A stretch of 64,000 bases of DNA from NCBI RefSeq assembly GCF_029964055.1, contig NZ_CP124836.1:2480001-2544000 (forward strand). The letters are read 5' to 3'. Origin of the DNA: Arthrobacter sp. EM1 (GTDB lineage: Bacteria > Actinomycetota > Actinomycetes > Actinomycetales > Micrococcaceae). The translations under genes and the position numbers were made by a program. The notes under the pieces were generated by a model, which saw only the letters and a program-made list of their open reading frames with translations, had not been told where the DNA came from and searched no databases. Positions 1 to 9,046 of this stretch are shown here, piece after piece; position 1 is the stretch's first letter, and every line of letters starts with the position of its first letter.

Positions 1-297
1 GCTCAGACCCAGGTCCACGATGCGTTGAAGAGCATCGACTTTATGGATCCCACCTCCGAGGTTGGCCGTTTCGAAGAGAAGATCCGGCGCGAGGAAGCCA
101 AAGTCCGCGGCCAGCAGGAACTCGCCGCTTCGAGCCTGGACGCACAGTTCAACTCACTTGAGGACCTTGGCGAGCAGACCGAGATCGAAGCCAGGCTCGC
201 TGCGCTGAAGTCCGGCGGCTCGCCGGCCGCCCTTGCCGCCGGTGAGAGCCGCCCCGCAGGCTCCACCGTCGAGGAAGCAGACTTCGACAAGCTGTAA
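1..297 (+). CDS. PspA/IM30-family protein, C-terminal part (5' end outside window)
   Basis: The reading frame is open from the first base and ends at a TAA, so only the last 98 codons are present. The residues are charged and probably helical (for example EEKIRREEAKVRGQQELAAS), as in the coiled-coil hairpin of PspA/IM30/Vipp1 proteins, followed by a Gly/Ala/Pro-rich linker and an acidic tail ending DFDKL. Family members are peripheral membrane proteins that help keep the envelope intact under stress. The family call rests on the coiled-coil character and the typical tail, because the diagnostic N-terminal amphipathic helix is outside the window. It is followed by the photolyase on the same strand, which has its own promoter-like hexamer. 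Confidence 0.7.
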   Translation, partial: AQTQVHDALKSIDFMDPTSEVGRFEEKIRREEAKVRGQQELAASSLDAQFNSLEDLGEQTEIEARLAALKSGGSPAALAAGESRPAGSTVEEADFDKL

Positions 298-420
298 GCC
301 CGGCCGGGTTTCCGCCGGGTCTTCGCAGCGCGTTCGGCCAGGGCCGGATCCCTTGGACCGTCTCCGGACGGCCCAAGGGGTCCGGCCCTTGTTGTTGTGC
401 CTGCGGCGCGGCAGGGCGTG

Positions 421-426
421 TACCGT
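421..426 (+). promoter_or_regulatory. -10 hexamer of the photolyase gene (leaderless)
   Basis: TACCGT ends six bases before the ATG at 433, which would place the transcription start on the A of the start codon. No Shine-Dalgarno sequence lies in the six intervening bases (GGATCC). Confidence 0.5.
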
Positions 427-432
427 GGATCC

Positions 433-1872
433 ATGTCTTTGGGATCCCGTTCTTCGACAATTGTCTGGCTCCGCGACGACCTCCGGCTGGACGACAATCC
501 GGCCTTGAGTGAAGCGGCCTCGCTGGGTCAGCCGCTGACCGTGGTCTATGTCCTCGATGAGGCCTCCCCCGGGGTGCGGCCCCTCGGCGGCGCCACGAAG
601 TGGTGGCTGCACCACTCCTTGGCAAATCTTGCTGCCGGGCTTGAGGGCAAAGGCTCCCGACTGCTGCTGCGCCGCGGTCTGGCCGCTGAGGTGATCCGGG
701 AGCTCGCGGACGAAACCGGAGCCGCGACATTGCTCTGGAACCGCCGCTACGGCGGCCCGGAACGCGAGGTGGACGCCGGCATCAAGGGTTGGGCCAAGGA
801 GCAGGGTCTCACAGCCGCCAGCTTCCAGGCGAACTTGATGTTTGAACCGTGGACGGTCCGGACCGGTGCCGGCGGGCCTTACAAAGTCTTCACGCCCTTC
901 TGGCGGGCCTGCCTGGAGGCACCGGAGCCCCGGCTGCCCTTGGACCCTCCGGGGCGCCTCCCTGCCCCGGCAGTGGGCGCGGAGGGAACGCTTCCGGACA
1001 GCGACACGCTCGACAGCTGGGGGCTGCTCCCCCGGAGGCCGGACTGGAGCGTCGGACTCGCCGGCAGCTGGCAGCCCGGGGAAGCCGGGGCCCACGAACG
1101 GCTTGAGGACTTCCTCGACGGTCCTGTGGAGGACTACGGCACCGGCCGCAACGTCCCCGGTGTCGAGGGCACCAGCCGGCTCTCCGCGCATCTGCGGTTC
1201 GGCGAAATCAGCCCTTTCCGGGTCTGGCACGCACTGCGCGAACGCTTTGGCCCCGCGGCTCCGGGCGATGTAGCCGTCTTCCGCTCCGAACTCGGCTGGC
1301 GGGAATTCTGCTGGCAGCTGCTCTACGAGAACCCGGAACTGGCCACCCGGAACTTCCGGCCCGAGTTTGACCGTTTCGACTGGCAGAAGCCCTCCGACGC
1401 CGAGCTGGCGGCCTGGCAGCAGGGCAACACCGGCTATCCCCTGGTCGACGCCGGGATGCGCCAGCTCTGGCAGACCGGCTGGATGCACAACCGCGTCCGG
1501 ATGGCGGCCGCAAGTTTCCTGGTCAAGAACCTGCTGGCCGACTGGCGGCTCGGCGAGGCCTGGTTCTGGGACACCCTGGTGGACGCCGATGCCGCCAGCA
1601 ATCCGGCGAACTGGCAGTGGGTGGCTGGCTCCGGCGCCGACGCCTCGCCGTACTTCCGGATCTTCAACCCGGTCACCCAAAGCAAGAAGTTCGACGCCAG
1701 CGCCCGCTACCTGCGCAAATACCTCCCGGAACTGTCCGGTTTGGACGATAAGGCAATCCACGAACCGTGGAGGGCCGGGACTCCGGCCACAGGATATCCG
1801 GAACCGGTCGTTGGGCTGCCGGAGTCCCGGGCCCGGGCGCTGGAGACCTATCAGCGGCTCAAAGACGGCTAG
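433..1872 (+). CDS. phr: Deoxyribodipyrimidine photolyase (class I, cryptochrome/photolyase family)
   Basis: A 479-residue flavoprotein that would use light to split cyclobutane pyrimidine dimers. The N-terminus IVWLRDDLRLDDNPAL is the start of the photolyase alpha/beta antenna domain. The C-terminal FAD-binding domain has the usual run of signatures: WREFCWQLLYENP, GYPLVDAGMRQLWQTGWMHN, WFWDTLVDADAASNPANWQW, then SPYFRIFNP and a final tail with SKKFD. Length is normal for class I enzymes. The frame is open upstream, but the ATG at 433 is chosen because the conserved N-terminus begins there and a -10 hexamer sits exactly six bases upstream. The gene ends before a bidirectional terminator shared with the tRNA on the other strand. 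Confidence 0.93.
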   Translation: MSLGSRSSTIVWLRDDLRLDDNPALSEAASLGQPLTVVYVLDEASPGVRPLGGATKWWLHHSLANLAAGLEGKGSRLLLRRGLAAEVIRELADETGAATLLWNRRYGGPEREVDAGIKGWAKEQGLTAASFQANLMFEPWTVRTGAGGPYKVFTPFWRACLEAPEPRLPLDPPGRLPAPAVGAEGTLPDSDTLDSWGLLPRRPDWSVGLAGSWQPGEAGAHERLEDFLDGPVEDYGTGRNVPGVEGTSRLSAHLRFGEISPFRVWHALRERFGPAAPGDVAVFRSELGWREFCWQLLYENPELATRNFRPEFDRFDWQKPSDAELAAWQQGNTGYPLVDAGMRQLWQTGWMHNRVRMAAASFLVKNLLADWRLGEAWFWDTLVDADAASNPANWQWVAGSGADASPYFRIFNPVTQSKKFDASARYLRKYLPELSGLDDKAIHEPWRAGTPATGYPEPVVGLPESRARALETYQRLKDG

Positions 1873-1895
1873 GGCTTCGCCACCGACCCAAAACA

Positions 1896-1930
1896 AAAGG
1901 CCCGGATCAACAGATCCGGGCCTTTCCTTT
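1896..1930. terminator. Bidirectional intrinsic terminator between photolyase and tRNA-fMet
   Basis: A perfect 13-bp stem (AAAGGCCCGGATC paired with GATCCGGGCCTTT, loop AACA) spans 1896-1925. It has T-rich sequence after it on the plus strand and a T-rich run after it on the minus strand. It lies between the 3' ends of two convergent genes. Confidence 0.9.
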
Positions 1931-1940
1931 TCTTCTTCAG

Positions 1941-2014
1941 TTGCGGGGACAGGATTTGAACCTGTGACCTCTGGGTTATGAGCCCAGCGAGCTACCGAAC
2001 TGCTCCACCCCGCG
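1941..2014 (-). tRNA. Initiator tRNA-fMet (CAT), copy 1
   Basis: The minus-strand sequence folds as a 74-nt cloverleaf with anticodon CAT in loop CTCATAA. Two initiator hallmarks are visible: an unpaired C1/A72 at the top of the acceptor stem (5' CGCGGGG with 3' CCCCGCA) and three G-C pairs at the base of the anticodon stem (CTGGG/CCCAG). The T-loop is GGTTCAAATCC. CCA is not encoded. Transcription ends at the hairpin 1896-1925. Confidence 0.95.
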
Positions 2015-2101
2015 TCGCTAGATCAACACTACCCTAGTTTTGTGGCCGGCCGGACCGCCGCCGTTGACAGCTGTCCGTGGACGCCGCCAACGGCTCAAAA
2101 C

Positions 2102-2141
2102 AGAAAGTCCGGAACACTGTTAACAGTGTTCCGGACTTTCT
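2102..2141 (-). terminator. Perfect 40-nt palindrome, probable terminator of tRNA-fMet copy 2
   Basis: AGAAAGTCCGGAACACTGTT is followed directly by its exact reverse complement, giving a 20-bp stem with no designed loop. It starts six bases past the 3' end of the second tRNA on the minus strand. A short T-rich stretch follows (CTGTTTTGAG). Confidence 0.75.
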
Positions 2142-2147
2142 CTTCAG

Positions 2148-2221
2148 TTGCGGGGACAGGATTTGAACCTGTGACCTCTGGGTTATGAGCCCAGCGAGCT
2201 ACCGAACTGCTCCACCCCGCG
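2148..2221 (-). tRNA. Initiator tRNA-fMet (CAT), copy 2
   Basis: Identical over its full length to the copy at 1941-2014, with the same C1/A72 mismatch, the G-C-rich anticodon stem and no encoded CCA. It is transcribed on the minus strand and is separated from copy 1 by its own palindromic terminator. Confidence 0.95.
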
Positions 2222-2332
2222 TCGCACTATTAACTCTACCGGCAGGTGAACGTGAGGCCAAATCGAGGCGGCGTGATGTGCGTCTCCCGGGCCGCAGCGC
2301 AGGACGCGGCGAACCCTCAGGAGAAGGCGAAA

Positions 2333-2369
2333 GGCCGGGTCCGCGCTCACAAGGAGCGCGAACCCGGCC
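2333..2369 (-). terminator. Hairpin downstream of the UPF0182 gene
   Basis: GGCCGGGT-C-CGCGCTC pairs with GAGCGCG-A-ACCCGGCC across a five-base loop, giving 15 pairs with one mismatch. It lies 41 bp past the minus-strand stop codon. The T-run is poor, so efficiency is uncertain. Confidence 0.6.
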
Positions 2370-2409
2370 TCGGCCCGTGATGCGGACGGCCGTTATTAGC
2401 TGACCGTGC

Positions 2410-5379
2410 TCAGCTGCTCGGAGTCGGCGCCGGGGTGGCTGCCGGAGCCGGAACCGGCGTCGCGATCTTGGCCTCAGCAGTGATCGCCCGCTGCAGCGCC
2501 GCGGAAAGGATCCTCTGCTGCTCGCCATAAGCAGCGAAGTCACCCTTTGCGAGGGCGTCCTGGCCTGCTTTGATGGCTGCGTTGGCATCGTCCAAAGCCG
2601 CCTTCAGCTCTGCTTTCGCGTCCACGGAGCCGGGAGCGGGTGTGCCGTCCGGCGCGGTGGGCGTCTGCCCGTTATTGGCCGAATCGCCGGCGCTGGCCCC
2701 GGACTTACCGCCGAACAACTGGTTCAACGCCTCATCGAGCGTCGGGGCAAACCCGATCTTGTCACCAAACGCCACCAGGACGCGCTGCAGCGTCGGGTAC
2801 GAGGTTTCGCCAGTGGACTTAAGATACACAGGCTGGACGTACAACATGCCCCCGCCTGCCGGCAGCGTCAGCAGGTTGCCATTAAGGACAGCCGACGCAC
2901 CCTGACGGAGCAGGTTCAGCGCCTGCGAGACGGTGGGGTCGGAGTTGAACTTGTTCTGCGCCTGCCCCGGACCGGGGATGTTTGCCTCCGGCGGAATCTG
3001 CAGGAGGCGGAGCTGGCCATAACTCTCGGCCTTAACGCCCTTCTCGCTGCCGGCGTCGGAGTCGGCCGCCAAGAACCCGTACAACACGTTGCGGGCGTTC
3101 CCGTTAACAACCTGGGGAATGAAGGACGACGTCAGCTGGAAGGCTGGCTTGTCCTGGTTGGGCATCTTCAGCGACATGTAATAGGGCGGCTGATTAACGT
3201 CGTCCTTGGCTGTCGGATCGTTCGGGACGCTCCAGGCATCGTTGTTGGTGTAGAAGCTATCGGCCTGGGTGACGTGATAGCGGCCCAGCAACTCCCGCTG
3301 GACCTTAAAGAGGTCCTCCGGATAGCGGACGTGGCTCATCAGGGCTCCGGACATTTCCGAAAACGGCTTCAACGACGTCGGGAAGACTTTCTGCCAGGAC
3401 TTCAGTACCGGGTCCTGATCGTCCCAGGCATAAAGTGTGACTTTTCCGTCGTAGGCATCCACCGTCGCCTTGACGGAGTTCCGGATGTAGTTGACCGAGG
3501 TGTTGGGCAAGGACGCCGTCCGCCCGGAGGTCGTCTGCGAGTCGGCGGTGGCTGCGGAAAGCTGTTCCTGCTGGGAGTACGGGTAGTACTGGCTGGTGGT
3601 GTACCCGTCCACAATCCATTTCACCCGCCCGTCCACAACTGCGGGGTAAGCGTTGCCGTCCACGGTCAGGTACGGAGCGACCTTCTGGACCCGCTCCCGC
3701 GGATTGCGGTCGTAGAGGATCTGCGATTCGGGATTGACTCCGTCGGAGAGCAAAAGGTCCGAGGACTGGAACTTGATCGCGTACAGGACCTTGTTAAAGA
3801 AGCTCCCTACATTCGGGCCGCCGTCGCCGGTGAAGGTGTACTGCGTTTCCCCGTCGCCCTCCTTGCTGGCGGGCCGGTCCTGCTCGCGGTGCTGGGAGCC
3901 GTCCGGTGCCCCCACTACGGAGTAGTCGGGCGACTTTTCTCCGAAGTAGACCCGCGGCTGATAGCTGGAGTCATCACCTAGCACGCCCGTGGACGGGATC
4001 CCTGACTGCAGGAACTCCGGCTTGCCGTCAACCGTGAACTTGTTGCCTTTCGCGGCGACGACGCCGTAGCCGTGGGTGTAGACGACGTGGCGGTTCAGCC
4101 ACGACTGCTGGTTGGCGCTCAGTCCGTCCGGGTTCAGTTCACGGACGGCAATAACGGTGTCCTGAACTTTTCCGTCGATCTCGTAGCGGTCAACATTAAG
4201 CGCGCTCGGGAACTGGTAATAGGGGCGGTACTGTTCGAGTTGCGAGAATGCGTCCGAGATCAGGTTGGGGTCCAGCAGACGGATGTTGGCTGTGGTCTGG
4301 GCGTCCGGCGCCAGGGCCCCTGTGGTGGCGTTGGTGGTGGCGTTGTAACGCGTCTCCTGGATCTTGTCCAGGCCGTATGCCGAGCGGGTCAAGGCAATGT
4401 TGCGCTCAATGTACTTCTTCTCGAGGGTCTGCTCCGAGGGCCTGACCTGGAACTGCTGGATCACCCACGGGTAGACCCCGCCGGCCAGGATAGAGGTGAT
4501 GATGAGCATCGCGGTACCAATCACCGGCAGGCGCCATTTGCCGATCACCGCGGCGACGATAAACAGCACCGCAACCAGGGCAGCGGCGACGGCCAGAATG
4601 GCTTTGGTGGGGATCACGGCGTTGACGTCCGTGTACAGCGCCCCGGCCCACCGGCCGCCGCTGTTCTGCACGGAGGTGAACCGGTCCAGCCAGAAGTTGA
4701 CGCCCAGCAGCAGCAGGAACGCTGCGCCGGAGACGGCGAGATGGATCTGCGCTGCCCGGCTGGTAAAGATGCCGCGTTCCATAATGCGGATGCTGCCGTA
4801 GAGGTAATGCGTCATAATTCCGGCAACTCCGGCAACGATGATGACACTGATCAGGAAGCCGGTGATGAAGCCCAGGAAGGGCAGGGTCATCAGGTAGAAG
4901 CTGATGTCGAGCCCGAACTGGGGATCGGTCTCGCCGAAGGATTCCTGGTTGAAGAACAGCAGCACCTTCTGCCACTGGCTGGCCGCGGCGCTCCCGGCGA
5001 ACAGGCCGAAGAGTACGGGCAGGCCGATCATAACGAGGCGGCGGATCGGTTCAAGCTGGACCTGGTAGCGGTTCAGGTTGTCCCGGATCTCCGAGTCCGG
5101 CGCGTAGACCGGACGGGAGTTGTAAGCGATCCGGATGGCGAAAAAGACAGCGGCGAACATCAGCGCGAAGCCGGCCACGAAGATGGCGATGCGCGCAAGG
5201 TTCTCGGTCAGGAACACTTCGAAGTACCCCAGTTGCTGGTACCAGAGGACGTCCGTCCAGACATTGGCGAAGAAGATGAATCCGACGACGATCAGTGCCA
5301 CAACAATCAACGTCGGCGTCAGCGCGCCTCGTCGTCGCAGGGGTCTTCCGGGCGGGACGGTGCTGGCAGGACGGGACAA
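2410..5379 (-). CDS. UPF0182 family large membrane protein
   Basis: A 989-residue protein of the UPF0182/COG1615 family, widespread in actinobacteria and of unknown biochemical function. The N-terminal third holds about seven hydrophobic segments (for example [20 protein letters not shown] and [19 protein letters not shown]). It is followed by a long extracytoplasmic domain containing [19 protein letters not shown], characteristic of the family, and an Ala/Pro-rich tail with a predicted helix. The start is TTG at 5379: a GAGGT ribosome-binding site lies seven bases upstream and the only nearby ATG (5392) is out of frame. It lies 173 bp downstream of the PDZ/Lon-like protease on the same strand, the same pairing as Rv3193c/Rv3194c as I recall it. 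Confidence 0.92.
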   Translation of the reverse strand: MSRPASTVPPGRPLRRRGALTPTLIVVALIVVGFIFFANVWTDVLWYQQLGYFEVFLTENLARIAIFVAGFALMFAAVFFAIRIAYNSRPVYAPDSEIRDNLNRYQVQLEPIRRLVMIGLPVLFGLFAGSAAASQWQKVLLFFNQESFGETDPQFGLDISFYLMTLPFLGFITGFLISVIIVAGVAGIMTHYLYGSIRIMERGIFTSRAAQIHLAVSGAAFLLLLGVNFWLDRFTSVQNSGGRWAGALYTDVNAVIPTKAILAVAAALVAVLFIVAAVIGKWRLPVIGTAMLIITSILAGGVYPWVIQQFQVRPSEQTLEKKYIERNIALTRSAYGLDKIQETRYNATTNATTGALAPDAQTTANIRLLDPNLISDAFSQLEQYRPYYQFPSALNVDRYEIDGKVQDTVIAVRELNPDGLSANQQSWLNRHVVYTHGYGVVAAKGNKFTVDGKPEFLQSGIPSTGVLGDDSSYQPRVYFGEKSPDYSVVGAPDGSQHREQDRPASKEGDGETQYTFTGDGGPNVGSFFNKVLYAIKFQSSDLLLSDGVNPESQILYDRNPRERVQKVAPYLTVDGNAYPAVVDGRVKWIVDGYTTSQYYPYSQQEQLSAATADSQTTSGRTASLPNTSVNYIRNSVKATVDAYDGKVTLYAWDDQDPVLKSWQKVFPTSLKPFSEMSGALMSHVRYPEDLFKVQRELLGRYHVTQADSFYTNNDAWSVPNDPTAKDDVNQPPYYMSLKMPNQDKPAFQLTSSFIPQVVNGNARNVLYGFLAADSDAGSEKGVKAESYGQLRLLQIPPEANIPGPGQAQNKFNSDPTVSQALNLLRQGASAVLNGNLLTLPAGGGMLYVQPVYLKSTGETSYPTLQRVLVAFGDKIGFAPTLDEALNQLFGGKSGASAGDSANNGQTPTAPDGTPAPGSVDAKAELKAALDDANAAIKAGQDALAKGDFAAYGEQQRILSAALQRAITAEAKIATPVPAPAATPAPTPSS

Positions 5380-5552
5380 ACTCGGTACCTCATAGCTGGT
5401 AGACAGTTACTGGTTTTTAGTTATCGGTGCGGCACGTCGATCCAGGAATCGGGCGTTACTGAATTCTAGCCACCGCCGGCATCGTGCCAACAGATCGCCG
5501 ACGCCGTCATCAAGTGCCACGAGTGGCAGCTGATCTTAGTTCCGCGGCCAGT

Positions 5553-6686
5553 CTAGTTGCTGGCGCAACCCGGCAGGCCCGACATGTCGGTTCCGGACGC
5601 GGCGACGTCGACTGCGTGCCGTGCATCCGCCAGAGTTTCGACCCGCACAACCTGCAGCCCGGCGGGAATATGCCCAACAACCTCGTCGCAGTTCGCCGCC
5701 GGTGCAAGGAACAAAGTGGCGCCGCCGGACCGTGCACCGTGCATTTTTTGGCTGATGCCGCCGATCGGGCCAACGGCGCCGTCGGGAGTGATTGTTCCGG
5801 TGCCAGCGATGTGCTTGCCGCCGGTCAGGTCTCCCGGGGTCACCGTGTCCACGATGCCGAGGGCGAACATCATCCCGGCGCTGGGTCCGCCGACCTGGTC
5901 CAGGGAGATTTTGACGTCGAAGGGAAAAGTGAATTTGTACTGCAGCATGATCCCAAGGATGAACCGGCCGGATGAGGTCTTCGACGGCGTGATGCTGGCC
6001 GTCACATTGCTGCCGCCACGGTCGACGACGACATTCACCGGGGCGCCGTCGCCGGCGGCAAGTTCAGCCTGGATGGCACTCAGCGCCGTCGCCGGCTTTC
6101 CGTTGACCGACACGAGTATGTCGTTGTTCTGGAGCTTCCCGGCGGAAGCGGAGCCCTCCGGGACACCTGCAACCTGCAATTTCTGCTCGAACGCGATTCC
6201 CAGCTCAACCAACGCCGCAGCCACAGCGTTCTCTTGGGAAGTGGTCATGGCGACGGCGCTTTCCTGCTGGGACTGTTCTTTCGTTACCCCTTTAGGGAAG
6301 ATCAGTTCCTCGGGATATACGGCTTTGGAACCGTTGAGCCAGGCGGAGAACGCCTCAAAGACCGATACCGGTCCGTTGGGCCCGCCATCAACATAAACAG
6401 TGGTCAGGTCCAGGTTTCCCTTGGCGGGAAACGCTTCGTGGCCGGTGACGCTGATGACCGGTGTGCCGTTGTCCGTGCCCAAGGTATTAAACGTCGGTCC
6501 CGGTGATTCCACGACGTACGGGACAGGCAGGCTCACGGCGGTGACGCCGAGCGCCAGCGCCAGCAGGCCCGAGACGAACATCGCCGAGGACCGCTTGTCA
6601 CGACGCTGGCTCCGGCCTGGCCTCGCGAGGAGTGCCCGTCGGCCCCCGACCTGGCTGCCGGCCTGCTCACCCTGCGTAGTTGTCAC
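5553..6686 (-). CDS. YlbL-type membrane-anchored PDZ and Lon-like (S16) serine protease
   Basis: A 377-residue protein with one N-terminal membrane anchor (about residues 37-56, MFVSGLLALALGVTAVSLPV), a central PDZ domain (around LQNNDILVSVNGKPA) and a C-terminal Lon-type proteolytic domain. The expected Ser/Lys dyad is visible: Ser in DQVGGPSAGMMFALG and Lys in PIGGISQKMHGAR. The family is YlbL in Bacillus and Rv3194c in Mycobacterium. The frame is open for a further 129 codons upstream, but the GTG at 6686 is chosen because GGAGGT stands six bases before it. The catalytic domain faces outward if the anchor is a signal-anchor, which is inferred. Confidence 0.9.
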   Translation of the reverse strand: MTTTQGEQAGSQVGGRRALLARPGRSQRRDKRSSAMFVSGLLALALGVTAVSLPVPYVVESPGPTFNTLGTDNGTPVISVTGHEAFPAKGNLDLTTVYVDGGPNGPVSVFEAFSAWLNGSKAVYPEELIFPKGVTKEQSQQESAVAMTTSQENAVAAALVELGIAFEQKLQVAGVPEGSASAGKLQNNDILVSVNGKPATALSAIQAELAAGDGAPVNVVVDRGGSNVTASITPSKTSSGRFILGIMLQYKFTFPFDVKISLDQVGGPSAGMMFALGIVDTVTPGDLTGGKHIAGTGTITPDGAVGPIGGISQKMHGARSGGATLFLAPAANCDEVVGHIPAGLQVVRVETLADARHAVDVAASGTDMSGLPGCASN

Positions 6687-6921
6687 TGATGGACCTCCCC
6701 CTGCCGCCGCGCGGGAGCCCCGCGGACCCCCGATTGGCGCACTGCGTCCGCAGAATGCGCCGCGGCTTGCGCCTGCCAATATTCCAGTTCCCAACACTAC
6801 GCGCTCGGCGGCCGGCCTGGCTCTTTGCCGACAGCGAACGCGCAGTCGTTTCAGCAGACAGCCTGCTGGCTGCGGGGTAGCGTGAACTTCAGAAGCAGCC
6901 ACACCGACGATCGGCGGGATC

Positions 6922-8355
6922 ATGACCTCCAACCCACTTAATCCGTCCAACGGCGACGAGGAACCCAAGGATCCGCTGGCCGAAATGCTGAAGAACCTGA
7001 TGGGCGGGCAGGGAATGGGGAACATCGACCCCGCGGAATTAGCAAAAGCCGCGGGCCTTCCGGACGATCCCAAGCTTTTGGCCCAGATGTTCTCCCAGGT
7101 TCAGGCCATGATGAGCTCATCCTCCGAGGGCCCCGTGAACTGGGAGCTGGCCCATGAAAACGCCCGCCGGGTGGCCGCCAGCGGCGCCGACCCGTCCATC
7201 ACGGCACAGCAGTCCCGCGAGGTCGATGAGGCGCTGCGGCTCGCGGAACTATGGCTTGACCAGGTCACGGACCTGCCGGCCACCGGACTGATCGGCCGGG
7301 CGTGGTCCCGGGCCGAGTGGGTCGAGGAAACTCTCGGAACCTGGAAGCGGCTGACCGAACCGGTGGCCGACAGCGTCGCCAAGGCACTCTCCACAGCCAT
7401 GACGGAGCAGATGCCGGAGGAAATGAAGTCCATGATGGGCGGTGCCTCCTCCATGCTGCAGAACATGGGCGGGGCGATCTTCGGCATGCAGCTGGGCCAG
7501 GCCATCGGTGCACTGTCCGCCGAGGTGGTCAGCTCGACGGATATCGGTGTGCCCCTGGCCGATCTCGAAATGGCACTGCTGCCGGCCAACGTGGCCAAAT
7601 TCGGCGAGGGCCTCAGCCTGCCGGAACACGACATCCTGCTGTTCCTTGCGGTCCGGGAGGCGGCCCATGCCAGGCTCTTTGTGCAGGTCCCCTGGTTGCG
7701 GGGTCACCTGCTCGGCGCGATCGAGGCCTATGCCCGCGGCATCCACATCGACACCTCGAAAATCGACGAACTCGCCCGCGATCTGGATCCGGCCAATCCG
7801 GAGGGTATCCAGGAGGCCCTGTCCCAAGGCGTCTTTATGCCCCAGCGAACCCCCGCCCAGGACCAGGCGCTCGAAAAACTTGAGACCGCCCTGGCACTCG
7901 TGGAGGGATGGGTTGATGAACTGAGCTGGGCCGCCACAGAGAAGCTGTTGCCCGCGGCCGCGGCGCTCCGGGAGACCGTGCGGCGCCGCCGCGCCTCGGG
8001 CGGACCGGCTGAACACGCGTTCTCCTCCCTGGTAGGTCTGGAGCTGCGTCCGCGCCGGCTGCGGGAAGCCGCAGCACTGTGGGCCTCGCTCAAGGAGGAA
8101 CGCGGGACCGAGGGCCGCGACGCGATCTGGCAGCACCCCGATTTGTTGCCCACCGCCGAAGACCTGGACGATCCCAAAGGCTTCAGCGAGCGCCGGAAGC
8201 TGGCCGAAGCCAGCGACTCTGAGGTTGACGACGCCCTCCAGAAGCTGCTGAGCGGCGGCTTCGACGAACCCGGCGGCGACCGGCCGGCCGGGGAAGAACC
8301 CGGCGGTGCCGGCCCTGACGACGCAACCGACGCAGGCGACACGCCCAAGTCCTAA
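6922..8355 (+). CDS. DUF2342 / zincin-like metalloprotease family protein
   Basis: A 477-residue protein of the actinobacterial DUF2342 family, annotated as a zinc-dependent metalloprotease or F420-biosynthesis-associated protein. Family features seen here are the Met/Gly-rich N-terminus (MLKNLMGGQGMGN), the helix-rich core with FGMQLGQAIGALSAEVVSSTD, and a metalloprotease-like helix FLAVREAAHARLF. The motif reads RExxH, so the first histidine of a classical HExxH is absent; from memory this is common in the family and leaves catalysis unproven. The C-terminus is acidic and Gly/Pro-rich. It is divergent from the PDZ/Lon-like gene and convergent with the metallopeptidase that follows. Confidence 0.88.
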   Translation: MTSNPLNPSNGDEEPKDPLAEMLKNLMGGQGMGNIDPAELAKAAGLPDDPKLLAQMFSQVQAMMSSSSEGPVNWELAHENARRVAASGADPSITAQQSREVDEALRLAELWLDQVTDLPATGLIGRAWSRAEWVEETLGTWKRLTEPVADSVAKALSTAMTEQMPEEMKSMMGGASSMLQNMGGAIFGMQLGQAIGALSAEVVSSTDIGVPLADLEMALLPANVAKFGEGLSLPEHDILLFLAVREAAHARLFVQVPWLRGHLLGAIEAYARGIHIDTSKIDELARDLDPANPEGIQEALSQGVFMPQRTPAQDQALEKLETALALVEGWVDELSWAATEKLLPAAAALRETVRRRRASGGPAEHAFSSLVGLELRPRRLREAAALWASLKEERGTEGRDAIWQHPDLLPTAEDLDDPKGFSERRKLAEASDSEVDDALQKLLSGGFDEPGGDRPAGEEPGGAGPDDATDAGDTPKS

Positions 8356-8365
8356 ACAGCCAGTC

Positions 8366-8400
8366 GCCCGCCCCCGGCTGCGTTTCCGGCCGGGGTGGGC
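8366..8400. terminator. GC-rich hairpin between convergent genes
   Basis: GCCCGCCCCCGGC and GCCGGGGTGGGC can pair across a short loop immediately after the DUF2342 stop codon and opposite the 3' end of the metallopeptidase gene. It lacks a good T-run on either side. Confidence 0.4.
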
Positions 8401-8407
8401 CAAGGCG

Positions 8408-9046
8408 CTATCCGCAGGAAACGCCTGCTGTGCCGTCCGTACCATTGTCTGTGTTGCCGGGTGCCAGGCCGCGCGATGTCGCGAAGGAAACCCCCTCAAG
8501 GAAGGCCCTGGCCCGCGCAGTCTCCGGGTAGGCCTCGAGCAAACGCCAGAACGCCGCGTTGTGGCCGGCGACCAGCAGGTGCGCCAATTCGTGCAACAGC
8601 ACATAGTCGATGACCCACTGCGGCATGGGCTGGAGCTTGTCAGAGAGCCGGATGGTCCCTTCCGACGGCGTGGCGGACCCCCAACGGGAGTTCTGGTTGC
8701 CCACCCACCGGACCGAGGACGGTTCGGCCCGGCCGCCCAGGTACTTTGCGGAGAGTGCGGCGGCGTGCGCCCCGAGGGCGGCATCGTTGCGCGGACGGCG
8801 TCGCCCGGCGCTGCGCTCCCCCTGGCGCCGCAGCTTCTCAAGCATCCGGTGCACCCACTCGCGTTCCTGGGCCCGGCTGAAGCTGGCCGGTATGGCGACA
8901 ACTGCGGTGCCGTTTTCCCAGAAGGCGGCAACGGTCCGGCGTCGACGCGCGGAGCGCCGCACTTCCACCGGCGAGCCGTCGGTGGTGGTAAGGGGTGTGG
9001 GTGCGGACGCTGCCGGGCCGCTTGCCCGCGTGGTGCTCCCGGCCAC
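8408..9046 (-). CDS. YgjP-type (DUF45/M48) metallopeptidase
   Basis: A 212-residue protein. The zinc motif HELAHLLVAGHNAAFW is intact in the C-terminal half, preceded by WGSATPSEGTIRLSDKLQPM, as in YgjP/DUF45 proteins. The N-terminal part is Arg-rich (VEVRRSARRRRTV). The start is GTG at 9046: the sequence TAGTG makes the last G of the uvrD2 stop codon the first base of this start, so translation is probably coupled to the helicase. The substrate is unknown. DUF45 proteins are often found next to helicases or restriction genes, and the family call is firmer than any role. Confidence 0.85.
   Translation of the reverse strand: MAGSTTRASGPAASAPTPLTTTDGSPVEVRRSARRRRTVAAFWENGTAVVAIPASFSRAQEREWVHRMLEKLRRQGERSAGRRRPRNDAALGAHAAALSAKYLGGRAEPSSVRWVGNQNSRWGSATPSEGTIRLSDKLQPMPQWVIDYVLLHELAHLLVAGHNAAFWRLLEAYPETARARAFLEGVSFATSRGLAPGNTDNGTDGTAGVSCG

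Larger units (their letters stand above)
1934..2225. repeat. Direct repeat of about 85 bp carrying the two tRNA genes
   Basis: The segments 1934-2018 and 2141-2225 are identical. Each contains one initiator tRNA plus a few flanking bases on either side. The spacer between them differs and contains the second terminator, so the duplication is limited to the tRNA unit. Confidence 0.9.

Noticed and set aside
154..1896. Long minus-strand open frame opposite the photolyase gene
   Set aside because: In high-GC DNA the strand opposite a real gene often lacks stops. This frame has no recognisable domain and overlaps conserved photolyase and PspA coding sequence.
1934..2225. tRNA repeats as an integration (att) site
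   Set aside because: Integrative elements leave a partial 3' tRNA copy and an integrase gene. Here both copies are complete, 207 bp apart, with no integrase.
4072..5469. Plus-strand open frame opposite the UPF0182 gene
   Set aside because: Low-complexity, Gln/Asp-rich product without homology to known domains, entirely inside a conserved membrane-protein gene on the other strand.
6687..7073. Upstream extension of the PDZ/Lon-like protease frame by 129 codons
   Set aside because: The extension would overlap the start of the divergent DUF2342 gene. A GGAGGT site six bases before the GTG at 6686 supports the shorter start.
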